Below, in pieces: positions 16,912-26,695 of a DNA stretch of 64,000 nt. The notes beneath the pieces were generated by a model. The model saw only the letters and a list, made by a program, of their open reading frames with translations. It was not told where the DNA came from and made no database searches. Source of the stretch: Pseudomonas sp. ANT_H12B (lineage in GTDB: Bacteria > Pseudomonadota > Gammaproteobacteria > Pseudomonadales > Pseudomonadaceae); contig NZ_VOBI01000001.1 in NCBI RefSeq assembly GCF_008369325.1, positions 372,001 through 436,000 of the forward strand. Reading direction: 5' to 3'. Each line of letters begins with the position of its first letter. Position 1 is the first letter of the stretch. The position numbers and the translations under genes are program-made.

Positions 16912-18411
16912 ATGAACATTCTCTACGACGAACGCGTTGACGGCGTCCTGCCTGACGTCGACAAGAACGCGCTGTTGCAGGCCCTGCAAACGCAGTTGCC
17001 CGACCTGGAAATCCTGCATCAGAAAGAACAACTCAAACCGTACGAATGCGACGGACTCTCCGCTTACCGCACCACGCCGATGTTAGTGGTGCTGCCGCGC
17101 CACATCGATCAGGTCCAGGCCGTGCTTCGGGTCTGCCACGAACGGCAGGTGCCTGTCGTCGCACGCGGTGCGGGCACTGGTTTGTCTGGCGGTGCGTTGC
17201 CACTGGAAAAAGGGGTGCTGCTGGTGATGGCGCGCTTCAACAACATTCTGCAGATTGACCCCGCCGCCCGCACAGCAAGAGTCCAGCCAGGCGTGCGCAA
17301 TCTTGCTATCTCCCAGGCGGCAGCACCGTTTGACTTGTACTACGCGCCGGACCCCTCCTCCCAGATCGCCTGCTCCATCGGCGGCAATGTGGCGGAAAAC
17401 GCCGGTGGCGTGCATTGCCTCAAATACGGTCTGACCGTGCACAACCTGCTCAAGGTCGACATCCTGACCGTCGACGGCGAACACCTGACCCTGGGCTCCG
17501 AAGCGCTCGATTCGCCCGGCTTCGATCTGCTGGCGTTGTTCACCGGTTCCGAAGGCATGCTCGGGGTGATCACCGAAGTCACGGTCAAACTGCTGCCCAA
17601 ACCGCAGACCGCCAAGGTGCTGCTGGCAGCGTTCGATTCCGTGGAAAAAGCGGGTCGTGCCGTGGGTGACATTATTGCCGCCGGCATCATCCCTGGCGGT
17701 CTGGAAATGATGGACAACCTGGCCATTCGTGCCGCCGAAGACTTCATCCACGCGGGGTATCCGGTGGACGCCGAAGCCATTCTGCTGTGCGAACTCGATG
17801 GCGTTGAAGCCGACGTCTCTGATGACTGCGACCGCGTGCGCCAGGTGCTGGAACACGCTGGCGCCACCGAAGTGCGCCTGGCCCGTGATGAGGCTGAGCG
17901 CGTGCGCTTCTGGGCCGGGCGCAAGAATGCCTTCCCGGCGGTGGGCCGCCTCTCACCGGATTACTACTGCATGGACGGCACGATCCCGCGCCGCGAACTG
18001 CCCGGCGTATTGCACGCGATCGCCGCGTTGTCGGCCGAGTACGACCTGCGGGTGGCCAACGTTTTCCATGCCGGCGACGGCAATATGCACCCGTTGATTC
18101 TGTTCGATGCCAATCAACCCGGTGAACTCGATCGCGCCGAAGCGCTGGGCGGCAAGATCCTCGAATTATGCGTGAAAGTCGGCGGCAGCATTACCGGTGA
18201 ACACGGCGTGGGCCGCGAGAAAATCAATCAGATGTGCGCGCAGTTCAATAGCGATGAACTGACCGTGTTCCATGCCGTTAAGGCCGCGTTTGACCCCAGC
18301 GGTTTACTCAACCCCGGCAAGAACATTCCCACCCTGCACCGCTGCGCCGAGTTTGGCGCCATGCACGTCCATATGGGTCAGATGCCCTTCCCTGAACTGG
18401 AGCGTTTCTGA
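16912..18411 (+). CDS. glcD: Glycolate oxidase subunit GlcD
   Basis: A 499-residue FAD-linked oxidase. The PCMH-type FAD domain (about residues 50-230) has VVARGAGTGLSGGALP and DPSSQIACSIGGNVAENAGG. The C-terminal cap domain ends with VFHAGDGNMHPLI and GGSITGEHGVGREK, conserved in GlcD and D-lactate dehydrogenases. It oxidises glycolate to glyoxylate as a complex with GlcE and GlcF, passing electrons to the membrane quinone pool. Its stop overlaps the glcE start (TGATG). Confidence 0.95.
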   Translation: MNILYDERVDGVLPDVDKNALLQALQTQLPDLEILHQKEQLKPYECDGLSAYRTTPMLVVLPRHIDQVQAVLRVCHERQVPVVARGAGTGLSGGALPLEKGVLLVMARFNNILQIDPAARTARVQPGVRNLAISQAAAPFDLYYAPDPSSQIACSIGGNVAENAGGVHCLKYGLTVHNLLKVDILTVDGEHLTLGSEALDSPGFDLLALFTGSEGMLGVITEVTVKLLPKPQTAKVLLAAFDSVEKAGRAVGDIIAAGIIPGGLEMMDNLAIRAAEDFIHAGYPVDAEAILLCELDGVEADVSDDCDRVRQVLEHAGATEVRLARDEAERVRFWAGRKNAFPAVGRLSPDYYCMDGTIPRRELPGVLHAIAALSAEYDLRVANVFHAGDGNMHPLILFDANQPGELDRAEALGGKILELCVKVGGSITGEHGVGREKINQMCAQFNSDELTVFHAVKAAFDPSGLLNPGKNIPTLHRCAEFGAMHVHMGQMPFPELERF

Positions 18412-19475
18412 TGCGCAGCGAACACGGTATGGATGATAGCGGCCCGCTGCTGGAGCAGGTCAACCAGGCCCTGCAAAACGCCACGCCGTTGCGCATCCAG
18501 GGCTCCAACAGCAAGGCGTTCCTGGGGCGCATCGTGGCGGGTGAAGTGCTCGACACGCGTTCCCATCGGGGCATCGTCAGCTACGACCCGACGGAACTGG
18601 TGATCACCGTCCGCTGCGGCACGCCACTGGCAGAATTATCCGAAGTGCTGGACGCGGCCCAGCAGATGCTCCCTTGTGAACCGCCCTCCTTCGGTGAAAA
18701 CGCCACGGTAGGCGGCATGATCGCCAGCGGACTCTCGGGGCCGCGACGCCCGTGGTCAGGCTCCGTGCGCGATTTCGTCCTCGGGACGCGCGTCATCACT
18801 GGACACGGCAAGCATTTGCGCTTCGGCGGCGAGGTCATGAAAAACGTCGCCGGCTACGATCTGTCGCGACTGATGGCCGGCAGCTACGGTTCGCTTGGTG
18901 TGATTACCGAAGTCTCGCTCAAGGTCCTGCCCAAGCCGCGTCAAACCTCAAGCATCAGCCTGGACATCGACAGCGATCGCGCTTTGTTGCGCCTCGCAGA
19001 ATGGGGTCAGCAACCGTTGCCAATCAGTGCCGCGTGCCACGATGGCCGGCAATTGCACCTCAGATTTGAAGGTGGCGAAGGCTCGGTGGCTGCGGCTCAT
19101 GACCGTTTGGGTGGCGAGCTGCTGGACGCTTCGTACTGGGCAGATCTCAACGAGCAGCGCTTGAGTTTCTTCGATGAAGATCAGCCGCTTTGGCGCCTGT
19201 CCTTGCCCAACAACACCGCAAAACTGTCCTTGCCCGGCCGCCAACTGATCGATTGGGGCGGCGCCCAGCGCTGGCTCAAATCCAATGCCGAAGAAGCGTT
19301 TATTCGTAAAGTCGTGGAAGAGGTCGGCGGACACGTGACCTGCTACAGCCACGGACTGATCGACAGCCCTTTCCAACCGTTACCCGACGCACTGATGCGT
19401 TACCACCGGAACCTGAAGCAACAACTTGACCCCCGGGGCATCTTCAACCCCGGTCGCCTGTACGCGGAGCTTTGA
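18411..19475 (+). CDS. glcE: Glycolate oxidase subunit GlcE
   Basis: The 354-residue paralogue of GlcD has a single FAD_binding_4 domain: LRIQGSNSKAFLG, GENATVGGMIASGLSGPRRPW, FGGEVMKNVAGYDLSRLM and GSLGVITEVSLKVLP. It lacks the long C-terminal cap of GlcD, as in the E. coli protein. The ATG sits inside the glcD stop (TGATG), so the two subunits are translationally coupled. It is the FAD-binding partner in the GlcDEF complex. Confidence 0.95.
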   Translation: MRSEHGMDDSGPLLEQVNQALQNATPLRIQGSNSKAFLGRIVAGEVLDTRSHRGIVSYDPTELVITVRCGTPLAELSEVLDAAQQMLPCEPPSFGENATVGGMIASGLSGPRRPWSGSVRDFVLGTRVITGHGKHLRFGGEVMKNVAGYDLSRLMAGSYGSLGVITEVSLKVLPKPRQTSSISLDIDSDRALLRLAEWGQQPLPISAACHDGRQLHLRFEGGEGSVAAAHDRLGGELLDASYWADLNEQRLSFFDEDQPLWRLSLPNNTAKLSLPGRQLIDWGGAQRWLKSNAEEAFIRKVVEEVGGHVTCYSHGLIDSPFQPLPDALMRYHRNLKQQLDPRGIFNPGRLYAEL

Positions 19476-19478
19476 CCC

Positions 19479-20696
19479 ATGCAGACCACCTTGAGCGAAC
19501 AAGCACGCCAGCTGCCCCGCGCCGAAGAAGCCGAAAGCATCCTGCGTACGTGCGTGCACTGCGGTTTCTGCAACGCCACTTGCCCGACCTATCAATTGCT
19601 CGGTGATGAACTGGATGGACCGAGGGGCCGCATCTATCTGATCAAGCAGGTGCTGGAGGGTAATGAGGTCACTCAGAAAACCCAGCAGCATCTGGATCGT
19701 TGCCTGTCGTGCCGCAATTGCGAAACCACCTGCCCGTCCGGCGTCGACTACCACAACTTGCTGGACATCGGCCGGGCGGTGGTCGATGCGGCGGTGCCAC
19801 GGCCACTCGGCCAGCGCCTGTTGCGCGAAGGATTGCGCAGCGTCGTGCCCAATCCGCAGTTGTTCAAAGGGCTGGTCAGCAGTGGCCAGGTTTTCCGCGC
19901 CTTAATGCCCGACATGCTGCGCGTCAAACTGCCGCGCAACGTGTATCCGGCAAAACCGCGACCGACCGCCCGTCATTCCCGGCAAGTGCTCATGCTCGAA
20001 GGTTGCGTGCAACCGAGCCTGTCGCCCAATACCAATGCGGCCGCCGCGCGTGTACTGGATCGACTGGGGATCAGCATCACTCCGACCCGCGAGGCAGGGT
20101 GCTGCGGCGCCGTGGACTATCACCTGGACGCTCAGGCGGCCGGCCTTGATCGCGCCCGCCGCAACATCGATGCATGGTGGCCGAGCATTGAAAAAGGTGC
20201 CGAGGCCATTGTGCAAACCGCCAGCGGCTGCGGTGCCTTCATCAAAGATTATGGCCACCTGCTCAGCGCCGATCCGGCGTATGCCGCCAAGGCGCAAAGG
20301 GTCAGCGCGCTTGCCAGGGATCTGGTTGAAGTGCTGCGCGACGAGCCGCTGGACAAGCTCGGCGTACACGGTAACCAGCGCCTGGCGTTCCATTGCCCCT
20401 GCACCTTGCAGCACGCACAAAAACTCGGCGGGGCCGTTGAGTCGGTGCTGACCCGCCTGGGTTACAACCTGACGCCGGTTCCTGACAGCCACCTGTGCTG
20501 CGGCTCGGCGGGCACTTATTCGCTGACCCAACCCGAACTGTCGCGACAACTGCGCGACAACAAACTCAATGCGCTGGAAAGCGGACATCCCGAAGTCATT
20601 GTCACGGCCAATATCGGCTGTCAGTCCCACCTCGACGGCGCGGGCCGAACCCCTGTCAGGCACTGGATCGAACTGGTCGAAGCCGCGTTGCCTTAA
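19479..20696 (+). CDS. glcF: Glycolate oxidase iron-sulfur subunit GlcF
   Basis: The 405-residue protein carries two [4Fe-4S] ferredoxin motifs near its N-terminus (C25-x2-C28-x2-C31-x3-C35P and C75-x2-C78-x2-C81-x3-C85P). Two CCG domains follow, with cysteine pairs in EAGCCGAVDYH and SHLCCGSAGTY, as in heterodisulfide-reductase-type electron carriers. It transfers electrons from GlcDE to the quinone pool at the inner membrane. The gene begins 3 bp after glcE. Confidence 0.95.
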   Translation: MQTTLSEQARQLPRAEEAESILRTCVHCGFCNATCPTYQLLGDELDGPRGRIYLIKQVLEGNEVTQKTQQHLDRCLSCRNCETTCPSGVDYHNLLDIGRAVVDAAVPRPLGQRLLREGLRSVVPNPQLFKGLVSSGQVFRALMPDMLRVKLPRNVYPAKPRPTARHSRQVLMLEGCVQPSLSPNTNAAAARVLDRLGISITPTREAGCCGAVDYHLDAQAAGLDRARRNIDAWWPSIEKGAEAIVQTASGCGAFIKDYGHLLSADPAYAAKAQRVSALARDLVEVLRDEPLDKLGVHGNQRLAFHCPCTLQHAQKLGGAVESVLTRLGYNLTPVPDSHLCCGSAGTYSLTQPELSRQLRDNKLNALESGHPEVIVTANIGCQSHLDGAGRTPVRHWIELVEAALP

Positions 20697-20716
20697 CCGA
20701 ACCCTGGAGAATCCAC

Positions 20717-21118
20717 ATGAAAAGCAAAGCCGTACTGAGCCAGACCGAAGTCAGCCAAATTCTCGCAGCCGCACGGACCGAAGCGCAGAACAACCAATGG
20801 GCGGTGACCATCGTGATCGTCGATGACGGCGGCCACCCATTGGCCCTTGAACGCCTCGACGGGTGCGCGCCGATTGGCGCCTACATCGCCACCGAAAAGG
20901 CCCGCACTTCCGCCCTCGGTCGACGTGAATCCAAAGGCTATGAAGAGATGGTCAATGGTGGGCGTCACGCGTTTTTGTCGGCGCCATTACTGACCTCCCT
21001 TGAAGGGGGTGTGCCAATCATCGTCGACGGCCAGGTGATCGGTGCGGTCGGCGTGTCCGGGGTCAAAGCCGAGCAGGACGCACAAGTGGCCAAAGCCGGC
21101 GCGCAATGCCTGAACTGA
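20717..21118 (+). CDS. glcG: GlcG/HbpS family protein
   Basis: A small 133-residue protein with the GlcG signature: [20 protein letters not shown], then [17 protein letters not shown] and [19 protein letters not shown]. The family is found in glc operons and elsewhere as heme- or cobalamin-associated proteins; its role in glycolate use is not settled. GGAG lies before the ATG at 20717. Its end overlaps the longest possible reading of glcB. Confidence 0.92.
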   Translation: MKSKAVLSQTEVSQILAAARTEAQNNQWAVTIVIVDDGGHPLALERLDGCAPIGAYIATEKARTSALGRRESKGYEEMVNGGRHAFLSAPLLTSLEGGVPIIVDGQVIGAVGVSGVKAEQDAQVAKAGAQCLN

Positions 21119-21159
21119 ACCTGACGCTGTCAGCGCTCGAAAAACACCGTTTGATGGAG

Positions 21160-23349
21160 ATGCAAAAAGTGACCGATTTCGTGAACTGCCATGGCCTCAA
21201 GGTCGCGCCTGTCCTGCACCGTTTCGTTGAGACAGACGTGTTGCCGGGAACCGGTCTGGACGCACAAACGTTCTGGAGTGGTTTCGCCAGACTGGTGCAT
21301 GAATTGGCGCCTATCAACCGCGCGCTGCTGGCTGAACGTGATCGCCTGCAAACCAAACTGGATACCTGGCACCGTGCCTATCCTGGGCCGGTCACCGACA
21401 TGCCGGCTTATCGCGACTTCCTCAGCGGCATCGGTTACCTGCAACCGCAACCCGTGAACGTCAAGGTCAGCACCCGCAACGTCGATACAGAGATCAGCCT
21501 GCAGGCCGGACCGCAACTGGTCGTTCCGGCAGTCAACGCTCGTTACGCGCTCAACGCCGCCAATGCTCGCTGGGGTTCGCTATATGACGCACTCTACGGC
21601 ACCGACGTGATCGCCGATGACGGCGGCGCCGAGCCGGGATGGACTTACAACCCCGTACGCGGGGCGAAAGTCATCGCGTTTGCGCGGGCGTTTCTGGATC
21701 AGGCATTCCCTTTGGGCAACGGCTCGCATGTTGCAGCGTCCCGTTACCAGATCGAAGGCGCAACCCTGCAAGTCACCTTGAATGACGGCAGCCAAACCGC
21801 TTTATCGAACGCCGCGCAGTACATCGGCTATCAAGGTTCGCTAACGGACCCCACGGCGATTTTGCTGAAGAACAACGATCTGCATGTAGAGATCCAGATC
21901 GATCGACAGAGCGTCATCGGTCAGGCCGACGCTGCCGGCGTCAAGGACTTGCTGATTGAAGCCGCCCTCTCGACCATCATTGATTGCGAAGACTCGGTGG
22001 CGGCGGTCGACGCCGATGACAAGGTGCAGGTGTATCGCAACTGGCTGGGCTTGATGAAGGGCGACCTCAAGGAAGACCTGGAGAAAAACGGCAAAACCAT
22101 CACTCGACGCCTGAACCCGGACCGCGAGTACACGGTTGCCGATGGCACCTCACTGACGCTACACGGGCGTTCGTTGCTGTTCATCCGCAACGTCGGGCAT
22201 CTGATGACCAGCCCCGCCATTCTCGACAGTGGCGGACTGGAAATCCCGGAAGGCATTCTTGATGGCGTCATCACCGGCCTGATTGCCCTCCATGACCTGC
22301 AACGCCGCGGTAACTCCCGGACCGGCAGTGTCTATATCGTCAAACCGAAAATGCACGGCCCTACCGAAGTAGCGTTCGCCGAGCAGTTGTTCAGCCGCAT
22401 CGAAGACCTGCTGCAACTCGAACGTCATACCCTGAAAATGGGCATCATGGACGAGGAGCGGCGCACCAGCATCAACCTCAAAGCCTGCATCGCGGCGGCA
22501 TCCTCACGGGTAGCGTTCATCAACACAGGCTTCCTCGATCGCACCGGCGACGAGATGCACACGGCCATGGAAGCAGGGCCGATGCTGCGCAAGGGCGACA
22601 TGAAAAGCACGCCGTGGATCGAGGCCTATGAGCTCAATAACGTACTCGTCGGCCTTGACTGCAACTTACGCGGCCGTGCCCAGATCGGTAAAGGCATGTG
22701 GGCCATGCCGGACCGAATGGCCGACATGCTGAAACAGAAAGTCGCCCACCCCAAAGCAGGTGCGAATACCGCGTGGGTGCCCTCGCCTACCGCCGCCACC
22801 TTGCACGCACTGCATTACCACCAGGTTAATGTGCGGTCCGTGCAAGAATCCCTTGAAAGCACCCACTTCAGTGACGTCAGCCAGACACTGCTGGATGGAT
22901 TGCTCCGCGTGCCCGTCGTGATTGACAGGGCGTGGTCGGCGGATGAAATTCGTCAGGAAGTCGAAAACAATGCCCAGGGCTTGCTGGGCTATGTGGTGCG
23001 GTGGGTCGAACAAGGGATCGGCTGCTCGAAGGTTCCCGATATCCATAACGTGGGCTTGATGGAAGATCGTGCGACCTTGCGCATCTCCAGCCAGCACATG
23101 GCCAACTGGCTGCGGCATGGCGTGATTACCAAGGAACAGGCAATCGAAATATTGCAGCGCATGGCGCGAGTCGTCGATGAGCAAAATGCTGGCGACACTC
23201 TCTACAAGCCCATGGCACCGGACTTCGAACAGTCAGTTGCCTTTCAAGCGGCGTGCGCACTGGTATTCGAAGGGTGCGCACAACCCAACGGTTATACCGA
23301 GCCGCTGTTGCATAAATTCCGCCTCGCGTACAAGCAGTCGAGGGCGTAA
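21160..23349 (+). CDS. glcB: Malate synthase G
   Basis: Condenses glyoxylate with acetyl-CoA to malate, disposing of the glyoxylate made by GlcDEF. The sequence is diagnostic: [76 protein letters not shown] and [20 protein letters not shown]. From the ATG at 21160 ([10 protein letters not shown]) it has 729 residues, the usual size (about 725). An in-frame ATG at 21106 inside glcG would give 747; the N-terminal alignment favours the shorter form. A clear terminator follows. Confidence 0.94.
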   Translation: MQKVTDFVNCHGLKVAPVLHRFVETDVLPGTGLDAQTFWSGFARLVHELAPINRALLAERDRLQTKLDTWHRAYPGPVTDMPAYRDFLSGIGYLQPQPVNVKVSTRNVDTEISLQAGPQLVVPAVNARYALNAANARWGSLYDALYGTDVIADDGGAEPGWTYNPVRGAKVIAFARAFLDQAFPLGNGSHVAASRYQIEGATLQVTLNDGSQTALSNAAQYIGYQGSLTDPTAILLKNNDLHVEIQIDRQSVIGQADAAGVKDLLIEAALSTIIDCEDSVAAVDADDKVQVYRNWLGLMKGDLKEDLEKNGKTITRRLNPDREYTVADGTSLTLHGRSLLFIRNVGHLMTSPAILDSGGLEIPEGILDGVITGLIALHDLQRRGNSRTGSVYIVKPKMHGPTEVAFAEQLFSRIEDLLQLERHTLKMGIMDEERRTSINLKACIAAASSRVAFINTGFLDRTGDEMHTAMEAGPMLRKGDMKSTPWIEAYELNNVLVGLDCNLRGRAQIGKGMWAMPDRMADMLKQKVAHPKAGANTAWVPSPTAATLHALHYHQVNVRSVQESLESTHFSDVSQTLLDGLLRVPVVIDRAWSADEIRQEVENNAQGLLGYVVRWVEQGIGCSKVPDIHNVGLMEDRATLRISSQHMANWLRHGVITKEQAIEILQRMARVVDEQNAGDTLYKPMAPDFEQSVAFQAACALVFEGCAQPNGYTEPLLHKFRLAYKQSRA

Positions 23350-23366
23350 ATAGAAGGAAACAAATG

Positions 23367-23390
23367 AAGAGGCTCAGGCCTCTTTTTTTG
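23367..23390 (+). terminator. Rho-independent terminator of the glc operon
   Basis: AAGAGGC (23367-23373) pairs with GCCTCTT (23378-23384) around a TCAG loop, followed by a run of seven T. It lies 18 bp after the glcB stop. Confidence 0.9.
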
Positions 23391-23468
23391 TGAGCAGCTA
23401 CTCTCGATGGTTATCGCTCACGCTGTCGCACCGGCAGAGCAACGACCCGCCCAAGAGGAAGCGCACAG

Positions 23469-24356
23469 ATGACCCGTCTCACTGCGAAAGACTTTTCCCC
23501 GCAACTGCTCGAACTGTACGACTACTACGCCCACGGCAAGATCAATCGGCGCGAGTTTCTCGACCGTGCGGCGCTGTTTACACTGGGTGGTTTGACGGCG
23601 AGCGCCCTGCTCGCCGCACTGAGTCCGAACTATGCGCTGGCCGAGCAAATTGAATTTACCGATCCGGACATCATCGCCGAGTACATCACCTATCCCTCAC
23701 CCAAGGGCAACGGGCAGGTTCGTGGTTACCTGGTGCGCCCGGCGAAAGCCACCGGCAAGACGGCTGCCGTGGTCGTCGTGCATGAAAACCGCGGGCTCAA
23801 CCCTTACATCGAGGATGTCGCCCGGCGCTTGGCCAAGGCAGGCTTCATTGCTCTCGCCCCTGACGGCCTGACCTCGGTTGGCGGCTATCCCGGCAACGAT
23901 GACAAAGGTCGAGAGCTTCAGATGACGGTCGATCCTGAAAAGCTCATGAATGACTTTTTCGCTGCCATCGAGTGGTTGATGAAGCATGACGCAACCACGG
24001 GGAAAGTCGGCATCACCGGCTTCTGCTACGGCGGCGGCGTCACCAATGCCGCAGCCGTCGCCTATCCGGAGTTGGGTGCTGCCGTGTCCTTTTATGGGCG
24101 ACAACCCGAGACTAAAGACGTCGCCCGAATCAAGGCGCCGGTGATGCTTCACTACGGCGAACTGGATGCGCGCATTAATGAAGGTTGGCCGGCCTATGAG
24201 AAGGCGCTGAAAGCAGCGGGCAAGACGTATGAAGCCTACATCTATCCTGGCGCCAACCATGGTTTCCATAACGACTCCACGCCTCGATACGACGAGGCCG
24301 CGGCCAAACTGGCGTGGGATCGGACGCTGGGGTGGTTTCGGCGGTACCTGGTTTAG
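23469..24356 (+). CDS. Dienelactone hydrolase family protein, probably exported
   Basis: An alpha/beta-hydrolase of 295 residues with the dienelactone-hydrolase triad: Cys186 in [10 protein letters not shown], Asp233 in YGELDARI and His264 in [27 protein letters not shown] is the family's oxyanion-loop region. Residues 27-60 ([20 protein letters not shown]...) resemble a twin-arginine signal, RRxFL followed by a hydrophobic stretch, so the enzyme may be exported folded to the periplasm. The substrate is unknown. It stands alone after the glc terminator. Confidence 0.87.
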   Translation: MTRLTAKDFSPQLLELYDYYAHGKINRREFLDRAALFTLGGLTASALLAALSPNYALAEQIEFTDPDIIAEYITYPSPKGNGQVRGYLVRPAKATGKTAAVVVVHENRGLNPYIEDVARRLAKAGFIALAPDGLTSVGGYPGNDDKGRELQMTVDPEKLMNDFFAAIEWLMKHDATTGKVGITGFCYGGGVTNAAAVAYPELGAAVSFYGRQPETKDVARIKAPVMLHYGELDARINEGWPAYEKALKAAGKTYEAYIYPGANHGFHNDSTPRYDEAAAKLAWDRTLGWFRRYLV

Positions 24357-24443
24357 TGCTAAGGATGAATGTCTTCGCGGGGCGATTTGTGCAGTCTGGT
24401 AGCGGCCGCTCGCTGAGCAAGGCCGCCGGAAAAAACTGCGAAC

Positions 24444-24824
24444 TCAGCCCTTGGCCGCCATCGCGGTGACTTCCACGCGCATGCCTTCGACCGCCAGGGC
24501 GGCCACGCCAACGGCGGCGCGAACCGGCCATGGTTTGGCAAAAAAGCGCTGGTAGACCTCGTTGAAAGCAGCGCGGTCAGCCATGTCGGTGAGGTAGATG
24601 GTCAGATGCAGAACCCGGTCCATGGAACTGCCGGCGCGTTCCAGCGCGACCTTCAACGCCTGCAAGGTGCATTCGCTTTGCAGGGTGATGTCGCCCAGCT
24701 CCAGGCTGCCGTCGGCGTGGGTCGGGACCTGGGTAGAGACCAGCAGGCCGCCGAAACCGGCGACGTCGCTGGAAATGGATTCCGAGTCCGGATCGGGGAT
24801 GAAGGTGAGGTCGTGGTTTGCCAT
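24444..24824 (-). CDS. RidA family protein
   Basis: A 126-residue member of the RidA/YjgF/UK114 family, which hydrolyse reactive enamine/imine intermediates or related compounds. Visible features are GGLLVSTQVPTHADGSLELG, the long helix with ECTLQALKVALERAG and MDRVLHLTIYLTDM, and the late PVRAAVGVAALAVEGMRVEV. The classical R-S-AAVG motif with its key Arg is present as VRAAVGV. It appears transcribed alone. Confidence 0.9.
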   Translation of the reverse strand: MANHDLTFIPDPDSESISSDVAGFGGLLVSTQVPTHADGSLELGDITLQSECTLQALKVALERAGSSMDRVLHLTIYLTDMADRAAFNEVYQRFFAKPWPVRAAVGVAALAVEGMRVEVTAMAAKG

Positions 24825-24900
24825 GAGGATCTCTTGCTTGAGGTAGTAAGGAGGGCGGCCAGTTTACCTCGTAACAACGCCTTCGCACCGTTCATGCCGC

Positions 24901-25293
24901 CTACTCTTCAAAGCGATCCATGGGGTCCCGATCGCGCTCGTATCGTCTTGTGAGCGGAAACGGCGGCAACCAGGACTCGCGACGCACGATCCAGCTTTCG
25001 TAGGTTGGCATCAGTTGATCAGGGGCATCCAGGGAGCCCAGGTTCACTTCGATTTCGTCGGCGGTGCGGGCGAAAACGGACGAGCCGCAACGGGGACAGA
25101 AAAACCGCCCGGCGTAGTCACGCGTTTCGCCAATGATCGTCACCGCATCCTGAGGGAATATCGCGGAGGCGTGAAACAGCGCCCCATGATGCTTGCGGCA
25201 GTCCAGGCAGTGACAAAGGCCGACCCGGTATGGGAGCCCCGAGGCCTCAATCCGGACGTTGCCGCACAGACAACCACCCGTGAACCGTTCCAT
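24901..25293 (-). CDS. GFA family protein (CENP-V/GFA zinc fold)
   Basis: The 130-residue protein has the zinc-binding cysteines of the GFA fold: GGCLCGNVR, GLCHCLDCRK and FFCPRCGSSVF. The end (NLGSLDAP... YESWIVRRESWLP) also matches the family, which includes S-(hydroxymethyl)glutathione synthase-like proteins, most of unknown substrate. AGGAG precedes the ATG at 25293. Confidence 0.92.
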   Translation of the reverse strand: MERFTGGCLCGNVRIEASGLPYRVGLCHCLDCRKHHGALFHASAIFPQDAVTIIGETRDYAGRFFCPRCGSSVFARTADEIEVNLGSLDAPDQLMPTYESWIVRRESWLPPFPLTRRYERDRDPMDRFEE

Positions 25294-25490
25294 GCTGCGT
25301 CTCCTCTAGAATCAAGCATTCGCAATGTTTACGACGAACCCCGTCGGTCGTTTTGAAAATAGCAGCTAAACGACCGCCATGAGTCGGATTCAGCAGGAAT
25401 CAGCCACAGCGTCCATTGCGCAACGACCAGATATTTTCTCCCTCGACATTCTTATGGGAGGATGAGGTTTCTCTATCTTTCAGGAAGGTC

Positions 25491-25976
25491 ATGGAAATTC
25501 GATTGATGGAAGCCAAGGACTGGATGCTTTTGAAGAAGATCCGACTCGCTGCGCTTTTGGACACGCCGACAGCGTTTGGTGTGAGTTACCAAACGGTAGC
25601 CAATTACAGTGACGAGCAGTGGAAAGAACGAGCCTCGTCAGCGACCGGACCGGAATTCTGGTTGGCCATCAAGGAAGATAAGCCGGTGGGAATGATTGGT
25701 GGCGGGGTCAGTCAAGCGAATCGCTACAACCTGATCGGAATGTGGGTTGAACCAGAAGCACGTGGCTCTGGCGTGGCGACCCGACTGGTAGAGGCGGTGA
25801 AAGCCCGCGCGACAGCCAGAGGACATGATCGCGTTTTTCTGGACGTATCCCCCGACAATGCAAGAGCCTCGAACTTCTATTTAAACCAGGGTTTCTCTTT
25901 CATAGATGAATGGGAACCCTTGGCAAGTCATCCGCATATCACGGTTCAGACAATGCTCTGGACTATACGGAACTGA
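25491..25976 (+). CDS. GNAT family N-acetyltransferase
   Basis: From the ATG at 25491, behind AGGAAGG, the 161-residue protein shows the GNAT fold: a first strand MEIRLMEAKDW, the acetyl-CoA loop LIGMWVEPEARGSGVATRLV (motif A, R-G-x-G-V/A) and the C-terminal VSPDNARASNFYLNQGF. It would acetylate an amine; the acceptor is unknown. The longer in-frame start at 25416 lacks homologous sequence. Confidence 0.9.
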   Translation: MEIRLMEAKDWMLLKKIRLAALLDTPTAFGVSYQTVANYSDEQWKERASSATGPEFWLAIKEDKPVGMIGGGVSQANRYNLIGMWVEPEARGSGVATRLVEAVKARATARGHDRVFLDVSPDNARASNFYLNQGFSFIDEWEPLASHPHITVQTMLWTIRN

Positions 25977-26118
25977 CTCACAGAGGTGGCGGTTTGGTCA
26001 TTTCTACCCATTGAGCGCGCGGGGATTGCTCAACTTGGTCAGACGATGTCCGCCCCGATACAAGTGCATTTGTCACTGCTTCGTCGAGCGACGCTCCAGC
26101 AACATCTACTGAGTGTTC

Positions 26119-26625
26119 TCATGTACCGCCGTTGCTGGCGGCTGCCGCTCCTTCACACAGGAGTGCGCGTTCAACCGCAGCCTTATCAATGACTGACCAC
26201 ACGCAGGCAATTTTCTCTTCGTAGAAGGTGTAAAACACATTCTCGGAGAATGTTAGCCGTTGGCCGTGTGTATCCAGCCCCAGGAATCGCCCTTGTGGTG
26301 AGCAATCAAACAACAGACGGCTCGCGACTTGCGGCGCCTCGACAACCAGCATGTCAATCTTGAAGCGCAGGTCTGGAATGATCCTTACGTCGTTCTCCAA
26401 CATCGCCTGATAGCCTGCCAGGCCCACCAGCTCTCCATTGTATTGCACGCTGTTATCGACGAAGTTGCCCAAGTCATGCCAACGACGTGCATTGAGGCAG
26501 GCAATATAAGCGCGGTATTGCTTGGCCAGGTCCACGTTTCGCTCTCCTGTCGTGGGGGTACTTGAGGCAGCAAGTTCGTCTGTTGCGGCGTCAGAAACCC
26601 GTTTTCCGACGTGCAACATGTCCAT
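26119..26625 (-). CDS. SnoaL-like/ester cyclase family protein
   Basis: The 168-residue protein has the NTF2-like pattern of SnoaL-type ester cyclases: LAKQYRAYIACLNARRWHDL, VQYNGELVGLAGYQAMLEND, IPDLRFKIDMLVVE, and ENVFYTFYEEKIACVWSVID at the end. The fold forms a cone-shaped pocket, and members range from polyketide cyclases to uncharacterised scavengers. About 25 N-terminal residues look unstructured. The ribosome site is weak, so the exact start is uncertain. Confidence 0.82.
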   Translation of the reverse strand: MDMLHVGKRVSDAATDELAASSTPTTGERNVDLAKQYRAYIACLNARRWHDLGNFVDNSVQYNGELVGLAGYQAMLENDVRIIPDLRFKIDMLVVEAPQVASRLLFDCSPQGRFLGLDTHGQRLTFSENVFYTFYEEKIACVWSVIDKAAVERALLCEGAAAASNGGT

Positions 26626-26695
26626 TCAGAGATACTCGTTAATCTTTCACTCATTGCTGCCGACGTTTCTAGCTTAGGGCATAGGAGTAATACAG

